Of a stretch of 6,281 nt of DNA, positions 1-5,984 are shown in pieces; position 1 is the first letter of the stretch, and every line of letters begins with the position of its first letter. The notes under the pieces were generated by a model. The model made no database searches. It saw nothing but the letters and a program-made list of their open reading frames with translations, and was not told the DNA's origin. Both the position numbers and the translations under genes were made by a program. Origin of the DNA: JAKEGK01 sp036507695 (GTDB lineage: Bacteria; Pseudomonadota; Gammaproteobacteria; SZUA-152). The stretch lies in NCBI GenBank assembly GCA_036507695.1, contig DATCIR010000265.1:1-6281 (forward strand). The letters run 5' to 3'.

Positions 1-178
1 TGCGTTGCTGCGCAACATACCCTGCCACACTAGGGTTCGCTCCGCGCACCCCAATGGGCTGCTTTGTCGGGGTGTAACTGAACACCCCAAAGTGCAAAGG
101 GGGGCGAGCAGTTACCTCCAGTTTACGCATAGTGTCTCTGCACGATAATTTACGAATGGATTTCAAAAATTGAATACA
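1..178. other. Left-edge non-coding region with overlapping inverted repeats
   Basis: I see no convincing gene here. The sequence carries a perfect 7-bp inverted repeat, GGGGTGT (69-75) and ACACCCC (82-88). Around it lies a second helix, CTTTG (62-66) with CAAAG (95-99). An alternative pairing, GTAACTG (74-80) with CAGTTAC (109-115), shares bases 74-75 with the first stem, so the two structures would exclude each other. The stretch at 1-50 (a GTTGC-TGC-GCAAC hairpin at 4-16, then GGTTCGCTCCGCGCAC at 34-49) resembles the dispersed extragenic palindromes of Gammaproteobacteria and shares the GGTTCG core with the gaps near 4520 and 6008. It lies downstream of the DUF1820 gene. No T-tract terminator is apparent. 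Confidence 0.35.
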
Positions 179-523
179 CTACTTATCTTTGTTCGGCAGT
201 TCCTGTTTTCCATATACGCCGGGAAATCCGACAACTTGCCCGGCGTCACCTTTTAATTCCACAATTTTAGCCGCGCCTTCCTTGTCAACCTCGTCAATAC
301 GGATAATGGCATGCAGCGGAATGTAAGTACGTTTGACTTGCTTGAACTCATCCTTGAGGCGTTCTTCCGTTGGATCAATGACCACGGCGGATTTCTCACC
401 GAAAATCAATTGTTCAACCTCAATAAAACCCAACATGCCGGATTGCGTCACCTTTTTGGCATATACTTCATATACCTTACCCTGGTTGACAAATATAACC
501 TTGTAGACGTTTTTCACCGCCAT
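179..523 (-). CDS. DUF1820 family protein
   Basis: A 114-residue protein that I recognise as DUF1820, a small conserved family of Gamma- and Betaproteobacteria with no established function. Recognisable parts are the N-terminal YKVIFVNQGKVYEVYAKKV stretch (about residues 7-25), GFIEVEQLIFGE (32-43) and KRTYIPLHAIIRIDEV (about 64-79). The rest is a charged, lysine-rich tail. There is no signal peptide or membrane segment, so it is probably cytoplasmic. The length is about normal for the family. The start is backed by a Shine-Dalgarno sequence, AAGG (531-534 read on the minus strand), seven bases before the ATG. The GNAT gene lies 109 bases upstream on the same strand, so cotranscription is possible but not shown. 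The family assignment is firm; the role is unknown. Confidence 0.9.
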   Translation of the reverse strand: MAVKNVYKVIFVNQGKVYEVYAKKVTQSGMLGFIEVEQLIFGEKSAVVIDPTEERLKDEFKQVKRTYIPLHAIIRIDEVDKEGAAKIVELKGDAGQVVGFPGVYGKQELPNKDK

Positions 524-632
524 TCACAGTCCTTACATTAATCGTTATTAAAATCGCTGACCGGAATGGCCCTTACTTAAGCTCAGAACCGCCGTCTTCC
601 CGGCGTCTTTTAAAGCATTCGTTGTCGTGCGG

Positions 633-1091
633 TTATTTTCCAATAGTCTTGGTCATGGAAAAATGCGGTATCTTACCGTATAAGTTGTGCGCCGGACCCT
701 GGCTGAAATAGCCGCGGCGCAAATAAAAATCCAGCGCATTTTCCCGGGCGTACAACATGATTTTTTTTGCGCCTTGCTTGATGGCGTACTGTTCCAGCTG
801 GGTCAAAATCAGGGAACCGATACCACTCTTGCGCGCGTCGTCTTTAACCGCCATGTAGCGTACCTGTGCCTCGGTGGGAGAATTAAAATGTATCCTGCCA
901 ACACCAAGCACACTATCATGCTTATCGTGATCCACCGCCATCACATGGTAAGCGTCGGATTCATACTCATCTCTTTCGCTCCCTTGCGGCTGCTCCCAGG
1001 GTTTGCGCAGTATTTCCCAACGGCATTGGTAGTATGCCCGCCAATCGCTGTCGGTTTCCGGGTTGCGAACATCAAAAGAGATTTCTGCCAT
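633..1091 (-). CDS. GNAT family N-acetyltransferase
   Basis: A complete 152-residue acetyl-CoA-dependent acyltransferase of the GNAT superfamily. The acetyl-CoA pyrophosphate-binding loop (motif A) is visible as R87-K-S-G90-I-G92, following the beta-strand QVRYMAV (76-82). The C-terminal half has the usual ARENALDFYLRRGY signature (115-128), which closes the cofactor and substrate pocket. The N-terminal RWEILRKPWEQPQGSERDE stretch (24-42) and the C-terminal IPHFSMTK (141-148) mark a common gammaproteobacterial subgroup whose acceptor substrate I do not know. No signal peptide or membrane segment is present. The start is supported by GAGGA (1101-1105 on the minus strand), nine bases upstream. 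A four-copy 13-bp repeat lies just upstream, between this gene and the phosphoesterase. Confidence 0.9.
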   Translation of the reverse strand: MAEISFDVRNPETDSDWRAYYQCRWEILRKPWEQPQGSERDEYESDAYHVMAVDHDKHDSVLGVGRIHFNSPTEAQVRYMAVKDDARKSGIGSLILTQLEQYAIKQGAKKIMLYARENALDFYLRRGYFSQGPAHNLYGKIPHFSMTKTIGK

Positions 1092-1160
1092 GCGCTGTTT
1101 TCCTCGCTTTTTTGGGTAGTAATTCGAAATATAGTCTATCGATTATGCAGACTTTCGTTG

Positions 1161-1212
1161 TTTTTGACACGCGTTGTTGACGCGCTTTGTTGACACGCTT
1201 TGTTGCCACGCG
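1161..1212. repeat. Four-copy 13-bp tandem direct repeat
   Basis: Four contiguous 13-bp units lie at 1161-1173, 1174-1186, 1187-1199 and 1200-1212. The plus-strand consensus is TTGTTGACACGCK. Each unit differs from the consensus at no more than two positions. The array fills much of the 153-base gap between the phosphoesterase stop and the GNAT start. Two units contain TTGACA (1164-1169 and 1190-1195), which looks like a -35 box, but on the plus strand no gene follows. It could be a repressor or activator site array for the GNAT gene, or simply a slippage-generated tandem repeat. The 13-bp period does not match the DNA helical turn, so sites on one face are not expected. Confidence 0.7.
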
Positions 1213-1244
1213 TTTTTGCAGGCATTCGTTTAGCCGGTATCGGT

Positions 1245-1751
1245 TTATAAAATTATACGATACGTTTTTATTATCCAGCGATGCTGGGTTGCCGTCAGAA
1301 TAATGCACGAGGCGCCGCCATAGGTTCGTGAGTGTCCGGCAGCGCCAGGATTCAAGACCCAGGGATCTTCTGCCTGGTCGCAGACGAGCCGGTGGCTATG
1401 GCCATAAACAATCGCTTTGGCATTATTGTATTTTTTACGCAATTTGTCATGACGTAATTTCGCGGGTGCTATGCGGTGACCATGCTCCACGCAGAGTTGG
1501 CCACCCGGTAACTCAACAACTTGTTCATTGGGGATTTTTTTCAGGAATTTAACATCCCGCACCGGCCATTTCGCGGCGATATCATTGTTCCCGAGTACCG
1601 CAACCGCCGGTATATTCACCAATTCCAGTTGTTGAAACACCGCCGCGCAACCGATATCACCGGCATGCACGCACAATTCCGTTTCCCGAATAAGATCCAT
1701 GATACCCGGCGCTATCGCCCCGTGCGTATCTGAAATTATCGCAATTTTCAT
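1245..1751 (-). CDS. YfcE/MJ0936-like metallophosphoesterase
   Basis: A 168-residue calcineurin-like phosphodiesterase of the small YfcE/MJ0936 type. These enzymes use two divalent metals to hydrolyse phosphodiesters; the physiological substrate is unknown. All metal-ligand motifs are present: D8-x-H10 (SDTHG), GDIG with D32, GNND with N55, EHGH with H90, and GHSH with H118 and H120. The fold ends with NPGAAGHSR (134-142), typical of the family. I chose the ATG at 1751 because the family begins with MKIAIISDTHG. The longer frame from 1796 would add 15 unrelated residues and lacks a ribosome site. The chosen start has only a close AGGG (1756-1759) upstream. The protein has no export signal. 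The gene is divergent from the membrane heme protein. Confidence 0.92.
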   Translation of the reverse strand: MKIAIISDTHGAIAPGIMDLIRETELCVHAGDIGCAAVFQQLELVNIPAVAVLGNNDIAAKWPVRDVKFLKKIPNEQVVELPGGQLCVEHGHRIAPAKLRHDKLRKKYNNAKAIVYGHSHRLVCDQAEDPWVLNPGAAGHSRTYGGASCIILTATQHRWIIKTYRIIL

Positions 1752-1803
1752 CGGGCCCTGTGACGTAGTTAATAGTCCAGCCAACACATTACGCAAAAAT
1801 CAC

Positions 1804-1819
1804 CCGGCTGTGAAGCCGG
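1804..1819. promoter_or_regulatory. Perfect inverted repeat in the divergent intergenic region
   Basis: CCGGCT (1804-1809) and AGCCGG (1814-1819) form a perfect 6-bp inverted repeat around a GTGA spacer. A further AGCCGG copy lies at 1831-1836. The site sits midway between the divergent phosphoesterase (start 1751) and membrane-protein (start 1890) genes. It lies just upstream of TATAAA (1846-1851), a plausible -10 box for the rightward gene, although I find no good -35 partner. A dimeric regulator site is possible, but a chance GC-rich palindrome cannot be excluded. Confidence 0.3.
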
Positions 1820-1889
1820 TCACGCCATTTAGCCGGGGAATTTTCTATAAATACCCTCACTAGGATTCCGGAACGGACGTTATATAATT

Positions 1890-3008
1890 ATGTTAAGCCA
1901 AAAAAAACCCGCCAACCCCTTTACGGAACGGCAGTATGGAAGCCCTGCGCTACCGGAAAACCTCCGGCAGGGCAAGACCCCCTTAAACGAGCAAACCGCC
2001 GAAGCCAAACAAAAATTAAAAATAGTCGACAACAAGATAGCCGACAAAAATAAGTACCGTAAGCAGGCGCTAACCCGCCCAGAGGACCTGGTTAACTACA
2101 ATGACGTCAGCGTAACCCGTTTACTGGCCAGACGATTTAACACCCCCTTTAACGTGGAAAACTACCGCAAGTCCGCGCGTGAGCTGCGGCTTGCATTAAT
2201 AAGCGTTACCGTGTTGCTAGCCGCGGTGGCGTGCGGCTGGCTCGTTATCAGCAGTACCAATTTTCTTGCCGATGGTAACTTTGCTTACAACGCGGGGTTA
2301 CTCGGTGGATTCCTGATGTTATGCGCCATATTTTATGCACTGATGAAACGCGTCCGTTTCATTAATGCACTGGGGAAAAACGACACCTGGTTTTATGCCC
2401 ACTTGGTCTGCGGTATTGTTGGTCCGCTGCTAATCATCTTCCACAGCTCTTTTCAGCTCAAATCGGTCAATAGCAGTGTGGCGTTCCTGTGTATGCTGGC
2501 GGTGTTGCTGAGCGGGCTGTTCGGCCGTTATGTTTTCCCTTTGATATCATTCAAAACCCAACGCGTCTACCAGGATGTGGGGGATGTGGAACTGGATTTA
2601 TTGTCCACTTTGCAGGATTACCGCGGCTCTACCAACAAACCTACCAAGGCCGCGCTGACGCAGCTTATCGTCAACGGATTGAAAAAACCCAACTCTTGGA
2701 TTCACAATGTCCCGCAAATGCTCCGGATGCTGGTCAGCGCCACGGCCTATTATCGCGCGCTGGCCCAGGATATTAAAACAATTTGTGCGGCAACAAAAAC
2801 CCATCGGCAATGGGACAAAAAAACCTATAAAGGCAATCTGGCCGATGCCAAACGCATGGCGCGCAGCTATGTGTACCGCATTGTTAAGTTATCGATGTTA
2901 AGCACCACCCAGAATCTGTTCTCCAACTGGCGCATCCTGCATACCAGCATGCTTTACATCTTAACGATTACCGCAGTGGCGCATATCGTGGCGATTCACA
3001 TGTATTAA
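1890..3008 (+). CDS. Putative di-heme transmembrane electron-transfer protein (ferric-reductase-like)
   Basis: A 372-residue inner-membrane protein with a hydrophilic N-terminus (1-98) and five predicted helices, near 100-121, 134-152, 169-188, 195-217 and 349-371. A cytoplasmic loop of about 130 residues lies between helices 4 and 5. Helix 3 carries H171 and H185; helix 5 carries H351 and H365. In both helices 13 residues separate the pair, as in bis-heme b proteins of the ferric reductase/NADPH oxidase superfamily. Positive charges (KRVR at 153-156, the large loop) put both first histidines on the cytoplasmic side, so H171-H351 and H185-H365 could bind two stacked hemes. No FAD or NAD(P) domain is present, so the electron donor must be another protein. 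The start at 1890 is the only ATG before residue 143 and has a poor ribosome site. The gene stands alone and ends in a strong terminator. The exact family name is uncertain. Confidence 0.75.
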   Translation: MLSQKKPANPFTERQYGSPALPENLRQGKTPLNEQTAEAKQKLKIVDNKIADKNKYRKQALTRPEDLVNYNDVSVTRLLARRFNTPFNVENYRKSARELRLALISVTVLLAAVACGWLVISSTNFLADGNFAYNAGLLGGFLMLCAIFYALMKRVRFINALGKNDTWFYAHLVCGIVGPLLIIFHSSFQLKSVNSSVAFLCMLAVLLSGLFGRYVFPLISFKTQRVYQDVGDVELDLLSTLQDYRGSTNKPTKAALTQLIVNGLKKPNSWIHNVPQMLRMLVSATAYYRALAQDIKTICAATKTHRQWDKKTYKGNLADAKRMARSYVYRIVKLSMLSTTQNLFSNWRILHTSMLYILTITAVAHIVAIHMY

Positions 3009-3036
3009 CCGTATACCACTTAGCCTCGCGTTCTTT

Positions 3037-3063
3037 AGCGCCGCGTTGACGGCGCTTTTTTTT
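3037..3063 (+). terminator. Rho-independent terminator of the membrane heme-protein gene
   Basis: A perfect 7-bp stem, AGCGCCG (3037-3043) with CGGCGCT (3050-3056), closes a CGTTGA loop. It runs into eight T residues (3056-3063). It lies 28 bases after the stop codon of the plus-strand gene and has the classic intrinsic terminator form. Confidence 0.92.
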
Positions 3064-3147
3064 GCCGAGCATGGATAACTGCTGTGAAACATTGTGACTC
3101 GCATAACGTATTCAGCGCTCATCCAGCGCCACTTGATGTCAACCAAT

Positions 3148-3177
3148 TTGAGTAATGTGGAAACAGTCACAGATAAT
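3148..3177 (+). promoter_or_regulatory. Candidate sigma-70 promoter in the post-terminator gap
   Basis: TTGAGT (3148-3153, four of six matches to TTGACA) and GATAAT (3172-3177, five of six matches to TATAAT) are 18 bases apart. Transcription would begin near 3184, after the terminator of the preceding gene, and run toward the terminator at 3400-3432. It was found by eye, and matches of this quality occur by chance. Confidence 0.3.
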
Positions 3178-3257
3178 CCCGCCGACCCCATTACTATTAA
3201 CACCATAACTATCGGGTATGGTAATCAATAACCCGTGGCGCGCTGAACCAGAATTAG

Positions 3258-3386
3258 TCCGGTCCACTTGGGGCCCAGCTGATAGAGAAATTGGCCAATC
3301 CCAATGCCGGTGTCGCGTTAGATTCATGGCTTGACGCCGGCATCCAATCTCGAGGGGATGCCGCTGATTTTTTAAATAATCAATAG
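3258..3386 (+). pseudogene. Possible 3' remnant of a degenerate gene
   Basis: An open frame follows an in-frame TAG (3255-3257) and ends at TAG (3384-3386), just 13 bases before the strong terminator at 3400. Its 42 codons give a protein-like sequence including IEKLANPNAG and DSWLDAGIQSRGDAADF. It has no ATG, only CTG and TTG candidates (3279, 3291) without a clear ribosome site. Neighbouring frames upstream also hold short protein-like stretches (TVTDNPADPITINTITIG, ending at 3229, and NNPWRAEPELVRSTWG from about 3227), which would fit frameshift decay. I do not recognise a family. The main support is the stop-to-terminator spacing; chance is a serious alternative. Confidence 0.22.
3338..3373 (+). 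terminator. Weaker terminator-like hairpin
   Basis: A perfect 8-bp stem, CGGCATCC (3338-3345) with GGATGCCG (3356-3363), encloses a 10-base loop. It is followed, after CTGA, by TTTTTT (3368-3373). The long loop and the offset of the T-tract make it weaker than the hairpin at 3400. It may be a first terminator or part of a structured RNA. Confidence 0.35.
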
Positions 3387-3399
3387 CTGGGAAATCGCT

Positions 3400-3432
3400 G
3401 ACCACGTCCCTCACCGGGGCGTGGTCTTTTTT
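3400..3432 (+). terminator. Strong rho-independent terminator without an assigned gene
   Basis: GACCACGTCCC (3400-3410) pairs with GGGGCGTGGTC (3416-3426). This gives an 11-bp stem with one G-U pair and a five-base TCACC loop, followed directly by six T residues (3427-3432). It works only for plus-strand transcription, since the minus-strand side lacks a T-tract. The membrane-protein gene already has its own terminator 340 bases earlier. This hairpin therefore either backs that one up or ends a separate small transcript. Confidence 0.85.
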
Positions 3433-3528
3433 GAGCGGGTGTGGGTTACAGTGGTCGTTGGATAGGATACGACTGACCTGGGATACATCCAATGCGCACC
3501 GACCGCAAGTGTTGTCGCACAATGCTCT

Positions 3529-4386
3529 TTATGAATCACACAAGTTTTTGCCCTGCCGTAAAACTTTCTTAATCAGCCTGGCTTGAATTGTTGCAACATA
3601 TTCCTCCAGAAGATGTTGTTCCTGTTCGGACCAATCGCTGATGACCGGTTCTTGTATGTCCTCGAGGATGAGCACCAGGTCGTGGTAATGGCCCAGCAAA
3701 ACACCTAACTTATTAAGCTTGTCGATTCGCGGCCGGTATTTGGCCTTGAGATGCGATTGCAGAATCTGGGTTTGATACAGGCAGGTTTTTACGTGTTTGC
3801 GCCAGGTGTGCATTTCAACGGGATCCGCTGCGTTTTTATTTTCTTTATAACCCGCTTTTACCTGGCCGAACTCATTGTTCAGCGCTCTAATGATTTTTGC
3901 GCCGTCGATACTTTTAAATTTCCAGTTATTGATTACCTCGGAAAGCGCCAAGGCTTTTTCATGGGCGAGCCGCACATTTTTCTCGATGATTTGCCGGTCG
4001 ATGGAACCAGCTTGGTAGTATTCCGCTAGTTGCTGCAGCAGGTGTTGCTGGTTTTCATTGGCGTCTTTGAGCAATCGGTGAATCACTTCCAGCTTTACTT
4101 CTTCGTCACGATGCAGCGACAGCAAATGCGCAATGTCGCGAATTTCTGTATTAAGTTGTTTCGCCGGTTTTGGCAGGTTTTTTTTCAGCAATGCCGCAAT
4201 CGCGCGCAAGCGTTTCCCGGCGACACGGGTCTGGTGAATACTTTGCGCGGCATCCGGATAAGACTGCAGGGATTCCTGCATGCCGGCGAGGAATTGCTGG
4301 GTGACTCTTGCCAGGCCTTCGGCAATGGTTTCGTCGCTTTTAATATAAAAGCGGTTCTTGCTACTGTGTTTTTGGCTGGACGGCAT
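3529..4386 (-). CDS. CHAD domain-containing protein
   Basis: A 285-residue, largely helical protein with a CHAD domain, a conserved histidine alpha-helical fold known in other members to bind inorganic polyphosphate through a basic surface. The first repeat shows IHQTRVAGKRLRA (50-62), with H51, R54, K58, R59 and R61. The second shows EMHTWRKHVK (191-200), with H193, R196, K197 and K200. Each half also has the paired acidic helix: LSLHRDEEVKL (89-99) and LLGHYHDLVLI (230-240). There is no fused CYTH domain, so polyphosphate binding rather than hydrolysis is the likely activity. No signal peptide or membrane segment is seen. The ATG at 4386 has little ribosome-site support, but the next internal Met (36) would cut into the domain. 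It stands alone, 319 bases downstream of wbpE, with a weak CTGACA/TAAAAA promoter candidate (4416-4443). Confidence 0.9.
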   Translation of the reverse strand: MPSSQKHSSKNRFYIKSDETIAEGLARVTQQFLAGMQESLQSYPDAAQSIHQTRVAGKRLRAIAALLKKNLPKPAKQLNTEIRDIAHLLSLHRDEEVKLEVIHRLLKDANENQQHLLQQLAEYYQAGSIDRQIIEKNVRLAHEKALALSEVINNWKFKSIDGAKIIRALNNEFGQVKAGYKENKNAADPVEMHTWRKHVKTCLYQTQILQSHLKAKYRPRIDKLNKLGVLLGHYHDLVLILEDIQEPVISDWSEQEQHLLEEYVATIQARLIKKVLRQGKNLCDS

Positions 4387-4514
4387 GAAGTCATTTTATT
4401 GTCGAGGACAAAATGTTTTTATGATAGACAGTAAATATGTCAGTTTTGTGACACCAATTCTCGCTCGTGGTGAGAACGACTCGCGCAACCGAGGAGATAA
4501 TTTAACGTCATCGT

Positions 4515-4539
4515 GATGCGGTTCGTGCCGCACCGTATC
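4515..4539. repeat. REP-like extragenic hairpin
   Basis: GATGCGGT (4515-4522) pairs with ACCGTATC (4532-4539) through one G-T wobble, around a nine-base loop. The sequence style (GATGCGGTTCG then CCGCACCGTATCCTGCGGCG) matches extragenic palindromic repeats that I know to be scattered through many gammaproteobacterial genomes. Its first 13 bases (4514-4526) recur exactly at 6002-6014. Confidence 0.45.
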
Positions 4540-4547
4540 CTGCGGCG

Positions 4548-4603
4548 CTGCATGGCCCAGGCCAGCCTCTCGACCGGTTCCCGGTCTCACCTTCTCCATG
4601 CAG
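4548..4603. repeat. Nested palindrome in the wbpE-CHAD gap
   Basis: An outer perfect 8-bp arm pair, CTGCATGG (4548-4555) and CCATGCAG (4596-4603), encloses a perfect 6-bp hairpin, GACCGG (4572-4577), TTC, CCGGTC (4581-4586). There is no T-tract on either side, so it is not a usual intrinsic terminator. It lies 103 bases past the wbpE stop in the direction of transcription. It may cap the 3' end of that mRNA, be part of the adjacent extragenic repeat, or be a mobile-element remnant. The rest of the 4387-4705 gap shows no gene. Confidence 0.5.
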
Positions 4604-4705
4604 TCCTCACCGGCATCGTACCGGGTTGCTCACATTAGCTTTACATACCTCAGCCAATGCGCCCGTATGTGGAATCCTGTGAATCATGCACCCCAACATT
4701 ATTCG

Positions 4706-5797
4706 TTAACCAAGCGCATCCGCCAACGACTGGATTATTAGTTGCTGATCCTTTTGTTCGAGGTATGGGTGCATGGGCAGGCTCATAACCTGCTTGGCCG
4801 CGGCTTCGGTAAGGGGAAGCGGTAAATCGCCCTGGTTGATCGCCGGCTGGTGGTTTAATGGAATGGGATAATGAACCGCCGTGGGTATGCCCTGCGCGTT
4901 GAGCTTTTGCGCCACGCTGTCGCGGTTGTCAATCCGCACGGTGTATTGCGCATAAACGCTGGTGTTGCCCGGCGCAATAAACGGCGCGGTGATGGATTGG
5001 CCCATCTGTGCGATCAACCGGGTGTAGTGGTCGCCGATTTGTATTCTGGCTTCCACTTCATCGGGAAATATATCCAGCTTCGCGAGCAGTATAGCGGCCT
5101 GCAGGGTATCGAGGCGGCCGTTAAATCCCAGCCGCGCGTGGTGATAACGCCGGTCCTGTCCGTGCACCCGGATCTGGCGCATGATGTTGGCGAGATTGTC
5201 GTCATTGGTAAAGATTGCGCCCGCTTCGCCGTAGGCCCCGAGTGGCTTTGCGGGAAAGAATGACGTGCAACCAATCAGTGATAACGAACAGGACTGCCTG
5301 CCCTTATAAGTGGCGCCCAGGCTTTGCGCGGCGTCTTCGATCACCGGCAGGCCATGTTGGTCCGCGATGGCGTTGATGGCATCCATGTCAGCGCATTGTC
5401 CATAAAGGCTGACGGGTATGATGGCCCTGGTTTTTGGCGTAATAGCGGCTTCGATGAGCTGCGGATCGATATTAAAGGTTTGCGGGTCGATGTCCACAAA
5501 CACCGGTTTTGCGCCCAACAAGACGATCATTTCGCCGGTGGCGATAAAGGTAAATGGTGTGGTAATGACTTCGTCGCCGGGACCGATTTCCAGCGCCATC
5601 ATGGCGGCCTGTAACGCGTCGGTGCCGGAAGCAACGCCGATGCAATGCTCTACGCCCACGTAATCCGCCAACCGTTCTTCCAGTTCGGCGACTTCGGGGC
5701 CCAGTATATATTGTCCGTGGTCCAGAACCTTTTTGATGTTTTGTTCGATGGTGTTGCGAATGCGGCTCTGTTGTTTCTTTAGGTCAATAAATTCCAT
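4706..5797 (-). CDS. wbpE: WbpE-like UDP-sugar 3-aminotransferase (DegT/DnrJ/EryC1/StrS family)
   Basis: A 363-residue PLP-dependent sugar aminotransferase, full length for the family. It closely resembles WbpE/WlbC, which transfers an amino group from glutamate to UDP-2-acetamido-2-deoxy-3-oxo-glucuronate to make the 3-amino sugar used in O-antigen and LPS. Visible motifs are GQYILGPEV (28-36), the PLP-phosphate loop ASGTDAL (56-62), IEDAAQS (153-159) with D155 to contact the PLP ring nitrogen, and TSFFPAKPLGAYGEAGA (178-194) with K184 as the Schiff-base lysine. The C-terminus has VYAQYTVR, TAVHYPIPLN and MSLPMHPYL. It is cytoplasmic. The start is supported by AAGGA (5809-5813 on the minus strand), 11 bases upstream, slightly long spacing. 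A WbpD-like gene ends 348 bases upstream on the same strand. The exact sugar specificity is inferred from overall resemblance. Confidence 0.93.
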   Translation of the reverse strand: MEFIDLKKQQSRIRNTIEQNIKKVLDHGQYILGPEVAELEERLADYVGVEHCIGVASGTDALQAAMMALEIGPGDEVITTPFTFIATGEMIVLLGAKPVFVDIDPQTFNIDPQLIEAAITPKTRAIIPVSLYGQCADMDAINAIADQHGLPVIEDAAQSLGATYKGRQSCSLSLIGCTSFFPAKPLGAYGEAGAIFTNDDNLANIMRQIRVHGQDRRYHHARLGFNGRLDTLQAAILLAKLDIFPDEVEARIQIGDHYTRLIAQMGQSITAPFIAPGNTSVYAQYTVRIDNRDSVAQKLNAQGIPTAVHYPIPLNHQPAINQGDLPLPLTEAAAKQVMSLPMHPYLEQKDQQLIIQSLADALG

Positions 5798-5931
5798 AGT
5801 TGTGTTTGTCCTTCACATTAATAATATAAACAGGAATTGGTTTGCTTCTGATTATGTCAGTACCCCTGGCCGCCTTTTTCAAATGGGAAGGGAATAAAGT
5901 CATTTAGTTCTTTACCACCCCTTTTGTGAGC

Positions 5932-5947
5932 ATGCCGTAAAAGGCAT
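5932..5947. repeat. Short hairpin in the sugar-gene spacer
   Basis: ATGCC (5932-5936) and GGCAT (5943-5947) form a perfect 5-bp stem around GTAAAA. It is small and lacks a T-tract. It is probably part of the same block of extragenic repeats as its neighbour at 5956. Confidence 0.3.
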
Positions 5948-5955
5948 CATCTTAA

Positions 5956-5984
5956 CCTCGCCCTTTGTACAGGGGGGATCGAGG
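5956..5984. repeat. Dispersed-repeat-like hairpin with G-rich arm
   Basis: CCTCG (5956-5960) pairs with CGAGG (5980-5984), and inside it CCCT (5961-5964) pairs with AGGG (5971-5974), leaving GGGAT bulged. The pattern of a C-rich arm, a short T/A loop, then a G-rich arm and GGGGGATTTT is typical of a class of dispersed intergenic repeats found in many proteobacteria. Copy number in this genome cannot be judged from one window. Confidence 0.45.

Larger units (their letters stand above)
3184..3432 (+). ncRNA. Candidate orphan small transcript (small RNA or small mRNA)
   Basis: The interval runs from a promoter-like pair to a strong intrinsic terminator, entirely within a 465-base gap (3064-3528) lacking a conventional gene. 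The predicted RNA is about 245 bases. Inside it, CGGCATCC (3338-3345) pairs with GGATGCCG (3356-3363). That hairpin is followed by TTTTTT (3368-3373), which could give a shorter product of about 190 bases. I do not recognise a known RNA family. The terminator is the solid part; the promoter and boundaries are inferred. It could instead be the 3' end of a decayed gene, as the reading frame ending at 3386 hints. Confidence 0.3.

Noticed and set aside
1..130. A minus-strand open frame beginning at ATG 128-130 and running off the left edge
   Set aside because: No ribosome site is evident. The 43 codons lie over inverted repeats and REP-like sequence, and the translation resembles no protein I know.
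590..611. CGCCG/CGGCG hairpin followed by TCTTTT
   Set aside because: It points along the plus strand with no plus-strand gene before it, and a 5-bp stem with an interrupted T-tract is weak.
1072..1308. A 78-codon minus-strand frame over the phosphoesterase 3' end and the 13-bp repeats
   Set aside because: It overlaps two real genes in another frame, and its repetitive basic stretch is just the tandem repeat translated.
1883..1888. TATAAT immediately before the membrane-protein start codon as its -10 box
   Set aside because: Transcription from it would begin downstream of the ATG at 1890, and no other in-frame start codon follows for over 140 residues.
3139..3522. A 127-codon minus-strand frame in the gap before the CHAD gene
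   Set aside because: It starts with TTG without a ribosome site, runs through two plus-strand terminator hairpins, and has a cysteine- and histidine-scattered composition without recognisable motifs.
4396..4599. A 67-codon minus-strand frame with GAGGA upstream of its ATG
   Set aside because: Despite the ribosome-like site, it lies across the nested palindrome and the REP-like hairpin, and its sequence reflects those repeats rather than a protein.
4387..5797. Integron-like attachment site near the wbpE end
   Set aside because: A GTTAAC at 4705-4710 resembles a core site, but paired boxes in the order needed for an attC site are absent.
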